From contig CAJNOJ010000013.1 in assembly GCA_905250025.1 (NCBI GenBank), positions 1-64,000 of the forward strand: a stretch of 64,000 nucleotides of DNA, written 5' to 3'. The notes below the pieces were generated by a model. That model was not told where the DNA came from and did not search any database. It saw only the letters and a program-made list of their open reading frames with translations. The stretch comes from Adineta ricciae (lineage: Eukaryota; Rotifera; Eurotatoria; Adinetida; Adinetidae). Positions 11,351-21,640 of this stretch are shown here, piece by piece. Both the position numbers and the translations under genes were made by a program. Numbering within the stretch: the stretch's first letter is position 1; each line of letters opens with the position of its first letter.

Positions 11351-12952
11351 TTAAGATGACCCGGGTTTATTTTGATCTGTATTCTGATGGGAATCTTTCA
11401 AAGAAAACAGGTAGTTGAGATATATTTTTTGGAAACGAAACATACTTGGTGACTCGTTGGAATTATTACTACCACCAGGTTGATTTTGATTAGCCACATT
11501 ACGTCGCAAAGATTCGAGGAGCTCAGGATTACTAGCTGAGATTTCACTCGCCATGCGTTGACCTCTGTACAAATCAAACCGAGGTTTTCATGGGAAAAGA
11601 AAGTTTTTTTTTGTCGACAAAACAACATACGTTTGTAAAAGTGTTTCTAATCCAACATCACCACCTTCTTCTGAATTAAGATTCGTAACTAAATTCGCCA
11701 TGCTAGAATGGAATTTATCAGATCGATTTTCACACATAAACAAGCTTACAGTCCCTGCACTTGAGGATTTTGCACAAATTGCATTGCCTACAAACATTGA
11801 TATTGTCTATTTCATAAAACACAAATCATACTGAACGAACCATGTTCATCAACGATGGATTATTAAGAAATGACATCATGTCTGGTCCACCAGCACCACC
11901 CATACCACCTAATAATGAGCCAAACATCGATTGCATATTAGGTCCCTATGTGAGAAGCAACGAATAATAATCAAACTGAAATGTAAATAACAACTGTCGG
12001 ATGACATACACCTACAGCTGCTCCTGGTGCAGCACCTCCTGGCGCCCCAATTAATCGATCTTCGCAAATTCGAATAGATTGTTTATAAGTCTCGCTATTC
12101 GGTTCTAAAGCATGCGCTTTTTTATATGCATCAAGCGCTTCATGAACTCTGTCTAATGAAAGATATATAACACTAAATAAACATTAATAGTGACTGCTAT
12201 CATAGAGTCGAATCGATTTTTATCGACATACCCAAGTCGACCGTATGCTTTACTATAATTTGGATCGATTTCAATTGAACGAAAGCAATCAGCCAATGCT
12301 TGATCGTTATTGTTCAATTTATTATGCGCAGCAGCACTACATCAATCACGGTAAGTGTATTTCATAGAAAGTATGATAAACTCACCGATTACAATAATAA
12401 ATAGCATTATTACCGTCGATTTGAATTGCGGCATTGTAAGCTTCTAAAGCTTCCTTGTACTTTTCCTGTTTGACAAAATCGTTTCCCTCATTTTTTAATT
12501 TATCCGCCTGTTGTCGCATATCATCCGTCAATGGTACGGTTACCGTCTAAAGCAAACCAGAAATGTATACCTTCGATGTAATGGCAATGCAAATCAATAA
12601 AGTTTACTGGTTGTTCTGCGACACCTAGCCAAGATGTGAAATCTATGGTATGTGGTGTGGCTGATAAATTTTCCGAGAGAAGAGTGACGAGATCTACAGT
12701 TGAATCATATTTGGACTGATCTTGTGCATTTGTCAATGAGACTTCATATGCGGTTTCGAGACATTGGGCAGCAACTAAATGTTCAGAATTATTCGTAGAG
12801 AAATCAGATGAATATTTCATTAGTTTCTATCAATTTATACCTTCCAGACTTTCGCGTCTTTCGTCATTAGAAGTCTCTGCTTGTATTTCGCTGCTGAGAA
12901 ACTTCAGTATCAAATAGACCAAATGTTGTTTTTCTGTTTGTTGTTGAGACAT
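11351..12952 (-). CDS. SGTA: Small glutamine-rich TPR-containing co-chaperone (SGTA)
   Basis: Ten exons (12952-12841, 12774-12608, 12546-12386, 12336-12232, 12172-12016, 11945-11832, 11787-11750, 11702-11631, 11564-11446, 11394-11351) give an in-frame 362-residue protein. The N-terminal homodimerisation domain starts [19 protein letters not shown] and continues with [12 protein letters not shown]. Three TPR repeats follow: [37 protein letters not shown] and [20 protein letters not shown] glycine/methionine-rich region ([24 protein letters not shown]) and a C-terminal tail with [10 protein letters not shown] come last. This is the SGT architecture. In animals SGTA binds hydrophobic membrane-protein precursors and hands them to the BAG6/TRC40 tail-anchor pathway, with TPRs docking Hsp70/Hsp90. 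The C-terminus is less glutamine-rich than in vertebrates. Confidence 0.92.
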
Positions 12953-13987
12953 GTCAGGTGAGAGTGAAAGTTTGTAATAAGCAAAAAAACTATACCTAAC
13001 TGCTAATCAACTGTACACGAGTGTGTGTCATTCAATCAAATCGAGTGCATGGACCAATTATTGTACCACTAAGTAATGAAAGATGTCACTAAAATCTATT
13101 GCGCCTTAGGTTTTCTATCTCATAGACGGACATACGAATATACACTTGTACTACTTTCGACGATGTTTTACATTTTCGTATCTCAAACCGTTTCTCATTT
13201 GCTTTCGAATCATTTCAGTCTTCATCCTTTTTCAATCATCGAAGTTTTAAATAGTATACAGCATAATGATGTAATAGACCAATACTTTTAGTTACTTAAT
13301 TGATTAACCTTCAAAGTTGTTCTTTGTTTGCATTGATGACTTAATTATTCTAATGTTGATTTAAACTTGCATATTAATATTCGTTTCGTTTCGTTTCAGT
13401 CAATATTTAAAGATCGATCGAATACTGTTGATTTTCAATAAACGAAAGAAAAAACGAATTGCATCTTTTTATTTAAATAACATCTCATATCCAAAACACT
13501 CTCTTTTCTTGATTAATAGAGCTGTTATTTCAATCTTCTCTTTCCCTTTTCTTCTTATCTCAATGACTACTAGCTTATCATGATGATTAAGCTCTGCGTG
13601 TACATACATTTCTATTCTTTCTCCTTACAATCAAGCTGGACACACGCACACCCAACTTATACAATTGAATGACCTTTGAAAGATCTATGACATAATAGGA
13701 GAGGAAGAGAAAGTATTCAACTAAAGAAGCCATACACATTTGGAAGGTTATTTGTTACATCTTACAATGCTGATCTCTCGTTTTACATTGATATAAAAAA
13801 ACAACAACAATCTGACGTATGTTGAATATGTGAACATTGAGGAATGTGTCATTAGAGAAAAAAAAAGAATGTCTTCGAACCAAGTAAGTTTAAACGATGT
13901 GAATATATGTTCAAACTAGAAACGTTACACGTCTTTTCTCAGTTTAATCGTCAACATCAATTGGTATTATGGCCGTTCAACTGAATC
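12953..13987. other. Intergenic region, no gene seen
   Basis: This AT-rich spacer lies between divergent SGTA and the LRR protein. The only frame of any length (13076-13291, plus) has no recognisable features and overlaps the presumed SGTA promoter. Confidence 0.4.
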
Positions 13988-15178
13988 ATGTTCATCATCT
14001 ATCTTTTCGTTGGTTTTGTCGTAACAACTGCTGAACTGCTTTCATCATCAATTCCATGTGAATATCTTTCGGTCGAAGAACTTCGATGTCGTCAAACATC
14101 TTTCATCGAAGCCAATCTTCCACTCAACAATCAATCGAACTCTTCTCAGATTATCAATTTCGAATGGATTGAATCGGGCGCATATATATTTTCGCATAAC
14201 ATCTTCGACTTATTTTCCAATCTACAAAACGTATCCTTACGTGCGAACACATTGACATCGCTAACAATTCTACCATTTTGGTCGCATTTGAAATCGATTC
14301 GTCATCTCGATCTATCACAAAATCGTCTCATAACTATCAACAGCCGTGACTTCCAATCATTTCATAATTTAGTCTCATTAAATATCTCACTGAATTTTAT
14401 TACTACAGTCGAACCGATTTGGCTATTGAAACCATTGCACACGATTGATCTTTCCCATAATGGAATCAATTCACTTGGTTACACACGCCTTCAGAATGGT
14501 ACATCCGAAATAAACCCCTGCCTTCTGGAGCAAGTTTACCTCAATCATAATCGTGGCCTTTTATCTTTCACACAACTGCAAACAACCATCATGGATGTTT
14601 GTCCATTTCTCGATCGCTTTCAATTAATCGACAATCATTGGCACTGTGCCTGCAATGATCTTATCAATTCATTGAAACGCTATCGAACATTACTTCTCAT
14701 TGACGATTATTCTCAGACGCTAAGTGGACAATGCGAAACTCCCTTATCCTTACGTAATATTGATATCCAAAAAATTAGCGAGGAGTTAGTTTGCGATCAT
14801 CTACTTCTATTCGATTCGTCGTCGTATAACACTGATGATCAATCATCATCGGTATATCCTCGGCAAATCATGTGCTTATTTATTCTGGGTTGTATCATTG
14901 GAATTATCATCGGCATATGTCTACGTTATTGTGCACATCGTTGTTTCGATATATTTACGTGTATGTTATTGAAATTTGATAGACAAAAAGTAGTGGATGA
15001 AGGTCGCCCGGATGAATCGATCCAAATGACCGATTCTCTTCATCGTCAAAATCGTTCTGTCTATTGTCCGACAACGGAATCTGATTCCTTGCCAAGTTAT
15101 TCTCAAGTAATGAACGACATTTTCTATTTGGACATTCTTACACGATCGGCACCTATCGAAAATGATGAAGAATGTTGA
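13988..15178 (+). CDS. Leucine-rich-repeat single-pass membrane protein, 396 aa, intronless
   Basis: One exon runs from the ATG at 13988. A signal peptide (MFIIYLFVGFVVTTAELL) is followed by about 4-5 leucine-rich repeats. Clear units include LKSIRHLDLSQNRLITI, FHNLVSLNISLNFITTV and LHTIDLSHNGINSL. A cysteine-containing LRR C-terminal cap follows (NHWHCACNDL, then GQC and LVCD). A transmembrane helix (IMCLFILGCIIGIIIGICL) lies at about residues 295-313. The cytoplasmic tail of about 80 residues includes LPSYSQVMNDIFYLDIL, a tyrosine-containing motif that could recruit SH2 or WW-type partners. Several N-glycosylation sites are present in the ectodomain. The architecture suits an adhesion or recognition receptor, but no named orthologue is evident. 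Its stop lies 147 bp from the convergent HSDL2 stop, and AATAAA is at 15286. Confidence 0.82.
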   Translation: MFIIYLFVGFVVTTAELLSSSIPCEYLSVEELRCRQTSFIEANLPLNNQSNSSQIINFEWIESGAYIFSHNIFDLFSNLQNVSLRANTLTSLTILPFWSHLKSIRHLDLSQNRLITINSRDFQSFHNLVSLNISLNFITTVEPIWLLKPLHTIDLSHNGINSLGYTRLQNGTSEINPCLLEQVYLNHNRGLLSFTQLQTTIMDVCPFLDRFQLIDNHWHCACNDLINSLKRYRTLLLIDDYSQTLSGQCETPLSLRNIDIQKISEELVCDHLLLFDSSSYNTDDQSSSVYPRQIMCLFILGCIIGIIIGICLRYCAHRCFDIFTCMLLKFDRQKVVDEGRPDESIQMTDSLHRQNRSVYCPTTESDSLPSYSQVMNDIFYLDILTRSAPIENDEEC

Positions 15179-15325
15179 AAGATAGTTTATTGAATAGAGA
15201 AAGACTAAAAATCATCAAATGACATGTAAAAGATGTTGCCTTTTTGTTTCGTCACTGATTCTATTACGCCAATCACGAAAAAGTTAATAAAAAAAATTTC
15301 AAGAATGCTCATCACAAACACATAT

Positions 15326-17036
15326 TTAAAGCTTGGATTTTACCATTTGTTGAAGAAGTTTTTCCAATTTGAGTGCGGTTGGTAAATCGCCTAAAATAGA
15401 CAATTAACGATTTTGTCAAGGAAAAACGCTGATTCTACCTTGAATTTTTAATTTACCACCCATGAATGCTGCAGTTGGTTTTAGTTTTCCTGCGAACATT
15501 GCTGCAAAGTCACTTTTCGACATTTTAAATGTGCATTGAGCTTTGCCCGATGGTGGTTCACCTTGACCAGCACTTCCATTGTCGTTTTTCATATCTAAAT
15601 ACCATTTATCACCTGANTTTCCTGCGAACATTGCTGCAAAGTCACTTTTCGACATTTTAAATGTGCATTGAGCTTTGCCCGATGGTGGTTCACCTTGACC
15701 AGCACTTCCATTGTCGTTTTTCATATCTAAATACCATTTATCACCTGAAACAAAAGAGAACGTCATATCATACATCTTCTTGAATTTCGTTCCCTAACCC
15801 TGCAAATCAAACGCATAAACGCTATTGATTTGTTTTAATAGTTCCGGTTTTAACAATGTCTTGATTTGATCAAAAACTTGTTCAATACTCGGTGCTGCTC
15901 CGCTTGCTGCACTGGCAGCTGATTTCGCCATTCCCAGGGGAGATTTTTCTTGTTGTAATTGCGACAAGTTTTCATCAAGGAAAAAGTCAAGTACGAAATC
16001 CTTGGTGCCAGGAACCACAGCATATTGATCGAAATCAGTTACACCTTGTTGACGAAGAAGTGTTTCGTCAATAAAAAAATTACCAGTGCATGATCGACTA
16101 TCTTGAGTAAGAACGGCATAGGCCGCATCGGCCATGATTTCGGGTCGACGACATCGTTTGCGATGATCTTCTCCGGCAATCAAGGTGATAGCATCGGTAT
16201 CAATGGCTATTCGAAGAAAGGAGCATGAACGAGAAGCATATGTCTATTATTTTTTACCAGTTTTCGGCCATAGAGCATTGACAGCAATACCGAATTCACG
16301 TAATTCAGCTGAAAGACCAAGCGCGTATAACGACATATTGTACTTAGCAACAGTGTAGGCAACATGGCTTTTGAACCAGAATGGATTTACTGATATTGGC
16401 GGCGAGTTCATCAAAATATGCGGGTTGGAAGATTTCTTTAGATATGGTATGGCGACCTTCGAACTAAAACGAGTATTATACTGAGAAAGTAAGGTGATCA
16501 TTTTCAGTTTTGGTTACTGACCAAAGAAAAGTACCGCGTGCATTAATTGAATGCATTAGATCATAACGTTTCATTGGTGTATCTGTGGTATTAGTTAAGG
16601 AAATAGCTGATGCATTGTTAATTAGAATATCGATGCCACCGAATTTCTTTGCAGCTTCTTCGAATGCTTTGATGACTTGTTCTTCGTCACGTACATCAAC
16701 AACGCATGGTAGACATTTTCCTCCAGCTTTTTCAACTGATTAGACAAGAGTGAAATAAGATGAAAGTAAATAGTAAATATATGTATATCTGACTTTCTTC
16801 AGCTGCTGTATAGATTGTTCCGGGTAGTTTCGGGTGTGGAACGGTTGTTTTGGCAGCAATAACAATATTTGCCTTGTCTCGTGCACATCGTAAAGCAATT
16901 TGTTTGCCGATGCCACGTGATGCTCCAGTAATGAAAATAGTTTTGCCTGCTAAGGATCTATACTCACGAAAGAAAGCAAGTCAGCCATATGTTTCAGATA
17001 AAGAAACATCTCATTCACTTACGGCATGTTAATGAA
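15326..17036 (-). CDS. HSDL2: Hydroxysteroid dehydrogenase-like protein 2 (SDR + SCP2 domains)
   Basis: The multi-exon gene starts at the ATG at 17036 (a 5-nt first exon spliced to MPSLAGKTIF) and ends at TAA 15328-15326. The N-terminal short-chain dehydrogenase domain has the nucleotide-binding motif TGASRGIG, the NNAS motif, and a catalytic Tyr/Lys pair in AYTVAKYNMS. A C-terminal SCP2 sterol-carrier domain follows (SIEQVFDQIKTLL, then GDKWYLDMKNDN and KLKPTAAFMGGKLKIQG). The protein ends in KSKL, a canonical PTS1 peroxisomal import signal. HSDL2 proteins are linked to peroxisomal and mitochondrial lipid metabolism. An N at 15617 and a 131-bp duplication disturb the SCP2 exon (see separate entry). 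Without the duplicate the domain reads normally. Confidence 0.92.
15486..15748. repeat. 131-bp perfect tandem duplication flanking a single N (probable assembly join)
   Basis: Positions 15486-15616 and 15618-15748 are identical over all 131 bases, and the only ambiguous base in the window, N at 15617, lies between them. The unit covers part of the HSDL2 SCP2 exon plus four bases of the preceding intron acceptor (TCAG on the minus strand). Copying an acceptor fragment into coding sequence is not what an exon duplication would give. The pattern is what results when two contigs sharing a terminal overlap are joined with a minimal gap. Confidence 0.85.
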
Positions 17037-17085
17037 AGAAATGGAAAAATTCGAAAATTATCTGAAACAAAAGCAAAAACACTCA

Positions 17086-17822
17086 TCAAATAAAACGATC
17101 GAGAAATTGTGTATAGGACGCTTTCGCTTCCGAAGTTGTCGGTATGAAATGACCGCCATTATGTCGTAAGATTTCAGCATTCTTGAAATATTCATTCGCT
17201 AACACTTCCGACATGTGACAAGGTATGACACGATCATCACTTCCGATAACATGTAAATTCGGCAGATCGATTTGCAAGTTCTCATACATCGCTCGATGTT
17301 GCTCTTGGCCACTTTTGAAGCTAGCAACCAAGATAACAAATCGAAAAGGATAAGTTCCGGTAGTAAAGCGAGAGAGAAGTAGTGCAGCAAAAGCAGCACC
17401 TTGAGAAAATGCTAATAAACCGTCGAATGGCACTTGTTGTTCATTGATGTATTTCGTAACGTAATCTAACGATTCGTTGAAACCGAGATCGCAGGAAGTC
17501 ACAGCTAATGGATCGTAGGTTTGATCCGAAGATGAAAACCACCAACCTGAAAATAAATACAGAAACCCAAGTGGCGGTTCGATCTCATACGGCAGCAACA
17601 TCTCTCAAGATAAATACCACGCTCATTTGATCGACTCGTGGCAGTCGCATTCGAATCTTGCTCATTTGTATTGTCTTGCGCAAGGATAATATGCGGCGCA
17701 TCAATAAAAACGAATTCTGCCACGTGTTTTTTCAATAATTTTCTCAACGAGCCCGTTTTCTCTCGAAACATAGTTCCGTTTTGTCGATAACCATGTAGAC
17801 AAAGAATTCGCAATGGTGTCAT
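17086..17822 (-). CDS. OVCA2: OVCA2/FSH-family serine hydrolase
   Basis: Two exons, 17822-17591 and 17546-17086, give an in-frame protein of 230 residues. The start MTPLRILCLHGYRQNGTMF matches the opening beta strand and HGYRQN turn of the FSH family. The alpha/beta-hydrolase triad is readable: Ser in LLAFSQGAAFAALL, Asp in VIGSDDRVIP, and His in NGGHFIP near the C-terminus. The segment FVFIDAPH is another family hallmark. Human OVCA2 and yeast FSH1-3 are small cytosolic esterases acting on acyl esters. Its start lies 277 bp from the TMEM214 stop on the same strand, and its stop is only 50 bp from the HSDL2 start, showing how dense this cluster is. Confidence 0.9.
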
Positions 17823-18098
17823 ACTAAAATAAGAGGCAATGCAATATAACAATCAGCTTACAAATGCGTAGGACATTCATGTTAGTTTTATATGTTTATT
17901 TAAAATATAACTTATGATATATGACTATCGATAGTAAGGAGATGAAACGAACCACCAGAAAATATAATTAGATGAGATTACGATTACAACAGAAAGAAGA
18001 AAACAGAATGATAAGTTTGTGATAAAATTCCTTTTTTTCTGCTTTGTTTTTTAAAAGTAAGTGTAGTAATAGAGAATGGGTGGTAAGGTTTATTGAAT

Positions 18099-20868
18099 CT
18101 AAACTGATTTGATAACACGCATTCGAAGTTGATCAAATTTGTCCTGTAGTTGTTTAAAATCGAAACTAAAATACGCAATGGAACGTTTACAAATCAGAAT
18201 AATCAAACATTTTCTTACTGTGTCCATTTGTCATAAGCAACAGCGTAGAATTGCTTTGCATAAATTCCCGTTAAACTTGCTAAATTCGCTGCATAATAAC
18301 TGGCCATATCGAAGAAAACATTCAAGTAGTGAACGCTTTGATTAAAAATTATGAGTGATAAACGTTGGATCTATGAGAAGATAAATCGTATCGAACGATT
18401 CCGAACAATCAACGGGAAACATACTTGTTCAGCTAGTTCGATACTCTTGTCATAAACAGGACCTTCAATGTATTTCAACAAGAGCGTCCATTGTTTTTGT
18501 AAATAGTGACCGAATTGAATGATATAGGGTTCCATTTTTGTCAAAGATGAACGAATATATTGTTCACCGGCCCTACGAACGAAATTCGTTTCATCAGAGA
18601 CAAAGACCCACGGCTCTTACGTGGTCGAGGTCGCAATCAGTTTCTTTGTTTCTTTGCACGCGTCGGATAGACGTTCTTTGATTACAATTGCTGTTGGATG
18701 TTTGAGATAATCTACGAGATCCGAATAGAGTTTTCTCATGCTTAAGAAGAAAAATCAGCTTCCCTACCTTCGAGTAGATAATCAGCAGCAACTGTTAGCC
18801 ATAACCAATTCGAGTAGATCACGTAGGCAAGTGAGAGAAAAACAAGTAGTTTGAAAATCAAGCCCGATCTTGATTTGGAACGCATTTTTCGTTTACTAAC
18901 AAAAACTGAATCCTAAACAAGACGAAAAATTGAAATCAAAATTCTTTTCCTTGATTTTACATTTTTCGCATAAACACGCAGGAATTCATTGTGATTCGTA
19001 TCGTTATTTTCTCCATTGGAAATCGTTCGTAATTGTTGGACAATGGTACGTAGGTCCTTTGAAGATGATAATACCGGAATTGATGCTTCATTCGTATGTA
19101 ATAACGATAAAAGATTCCTGTAAGAGAAAGGTAAGTCGAGTTTTCAGACATGTTTAGACATACAAAGAGCTTTGGGGATATTTCTTATGAAGTGTCGACC
19201 ATGTTTTAACGATGGATTGATCAGCACAACAAGCGACAATCATACGATCAATCTACAACGATTTGGTATCGAGAGGAAGTTAAAAAGATTAAATTTGATC
19301 TCACAGCTGTTTGACTCTTTGGTGAACGTTGTTTGTCGGTGGAAACATACGGAAATAGAGCCTCGAAATATTCGGTCGAATTTTTCGACAGATTTTTCTT
19401 GTTACTAACAAACAATTCCTACAAATTCAAATCGAAACCAATGAATATTCACTAGATGAAGTTCGTTTCACTTACGGAGAGAATGTTGGCACTTTTTGCC
19501 AATGATGAACGCATTTCTCGTGTTAAAGCTGGATTTGGTCGATCGATGAAATCAAGTAGTTTGACGTACGATTCAACAGGAAAGACTTCATCCGTTCGAA
19601 GGAATTTCTTGTTTTTGAAGTCTCGTCTAAACTATGCAGTCTTATAAACAAGAAAAACACAGATCATCACTTACGATGTTAAATGAGATAAATTTTCCAC
19701 AGCGAATTGGTTGTATGTTCGATTTTCAATCAATGGAAACATCAAGCGAAACCAGACTAGAATAGAACACAATCGATAGTCAATTGGAGTTCTCATATGC
19801 GCGAAAGCAGCAGTCTTTACCATCGACTGCTAAAGCCGGATGTTCGTATTGCAATTGGCTGTAAGCCCAGAGTAATCGAAGTACCTTATCCGATGGATAT
19901 CGTTTTAATGATGTTGATAGCTAATAGAAATTTATATAGAATATTTCGTTTGAGAGAATATCAAGAATTACTTCGTCAACATCGTCGAGAAAGGATTCGT
20001 TCGGTCGTTCATTGAGATGACGAAGAAAGTATTGCAATAATGTTTGATATCCAACAATTACATTGAGATCTAAAACGAAAGATCGAATGAAAATAAAAAG
20101 ATCAAGGAGAGAATTTAATTTGAATTTACCAGCATTCGGATTCAGAATACCATTTCGACAGAGTACAATAGCTTTTAATTTTGATTGTGTATCGAAAATT
20201 TCTTTTAGATAATCTCGAACTGATGTTGATAATGTATTCAATGGGTATTCTAATAGAAAGAAAAAGATTTTACAAGAAGCATGTCGATTATTCAATTACC
20301 ATCATTCGTTTCTTTAGCAAAAGTTGGATCACTTAAGCCAGATGTTACTTCTTTGAATTGGTTCACAAACCAATAACAAATTTTTTCTACCCAAACGGAC
20401 GTGTTATCTTTCGATGTGGCATACAGTTGCTTCAATTCATCCAAGTTGATCTATTGCAATATAGAAGCATTCAAAAATATCAAGGAATTAAATTGCTAAA
20501 TATTACATTTTGAAGTGCTTGCTTCAATGCTAATGCACTCGATGTCTGTTTAGTCGATTTGGTTGGTTTCATCGTGGATGCTTTATCAATCGTCGCTGTT
20601 GGCTTTGGTATCTTCGTTACATTTACTTGATTTTCATCATTTTCATCTGGTATCCGCTCTTTCATTGAACTAAATGCACTATCGGAAAGTTTAATCGCTA
20701 GAAAACAAATGCAGTCAAGCTTGAGAAATGTCAAATGCACGATTCGCACATACATTTGGTTTCTGCCTTGGGCATAACAGGTGCTGCTGATGATTTGGTT
20801 GAAGATGGAGCTGCTTTTGTTTTTGCTTTTCCCGACACAGTCGTCCAATTTGAATCGTTCGAAGGCAT
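18099..20868 (-). CDS. TMEM214: TMEM214 orthologue
   Basis: Many small exons run from the ATG at 20868 (MPSNDSNWTTVSGKAK) to TAG at 18099. The middle section aligns with animal TMEM214: NTSVWVEKICYWFVNQF, DPTFAKETNDEYPLNTLS, RPNESFLDDVDE, LLWAYSQLQ, VWFRLMFPLIENRTYNQF, ALFPYVSTDKQRS and ADQSIVKTWSTLHKKYP. A transmembrane helix (SGLIFKLLVFLSLAYVIYSN) and a helical C-terminal part follow. Introns are about 50-70 nt and every junction I checked keeps frame (for example DVDE to LSTSLKRYPS). TMEM214 is an ER membrane protein; in mammals it recruits procaspase-4 during ER stress and is linked to vesicle transport. Plus-strand frames between 18.1 and 20.0 kb are shadows of this gene. Confidence 0.9.
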
Positions 20869-21640
20869 TTGTTTGAATGAGAAATCAAATGAAAAAAACT
20901 TTAATCTCTAAACACAAAGAAATTTATCAAGTGCTTTGTTTCTTATCATTCGTGAATATCGTGTCGGTCGGACTGAGGGTACGCGCGTTAATATAATATA
21001 ATACCACTTTACGAAAAATGACTGGTAAATGAAAAGCAACCAATGAGAAATCTGGAGCACTTGGCGATGAAACTTTTTCCTTACTACAGTATTTAAAGAG
21101 GTAGAAGTAATGGCGATCGACTTGAATGAAAGAAAGAAAGAAGGAGATAGGCGAATCGAAATTGGCAATTATTTGCAAACATGAGCTTGACATTAAACTT
21201 ATTTTTCGCTGTTTATTAACTCTGATCGAGCGTGTCGACGAATATCACTTTGATTTTTCTGAATCCAATTACATTTCCGTTCATTTTTATCAATATATTT
21301 CGTCATCTGATATGAATTTATTAGTTTTTTTCTTGTGAACTATTCACATTAATGCAGAAAATAAAATAATATTTATAATACAGAGCGAAATAACACCGCC
21401 AATCAAACAAAAATATGCAGATCAAATGAACCAAAAAGAAAAATATTTGTTAAGAATAACAACAATGAAAAAAAACATATGAAATCAGTTGAGATGAGAT
21501 GTAAAACAATATACATATACATGTAGCATTGAAGGATTTGTTTCGTGTGTTCTAGCAGATATCTCAATGACGAAGTGAAAATGTACAAAATAAATATGCA
21601 CAGGAAAATAAAACAAAACCGAAATTATTTGCAACATTGA
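20869..21640. other. Spacer between SUCO and TMEM214
   Basis: This stretch contains the TMEM214 promoter side and the SUCO 3' side. Overlapping minus-strand frames at 20908-21193 have no domain, no matching splice context and poor composition, so I do not call them. A T-rich block lies near 21560-21620. Confidence 0.4.

Noticed and set aside
15416-15775. A true tandem duplication of part of the HSDL2 SCP2 domain
   Set aside because: Perfect identity, inclusion of an intron acceptor fragment and the intervening N favour an assembly artefact.
18930-19647. Plus-strand frames opposite TMEM214
   Set aside because: The minus strand here decodes to TMEM214 exons that align with the animal protein; the plus frames are antisense shadows.
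20908-21193. Overlapping minus-strand frames upstream of TMEM214
   Set aside because: No homology, no conserved splice sites, and they sit in the presumed promoter.
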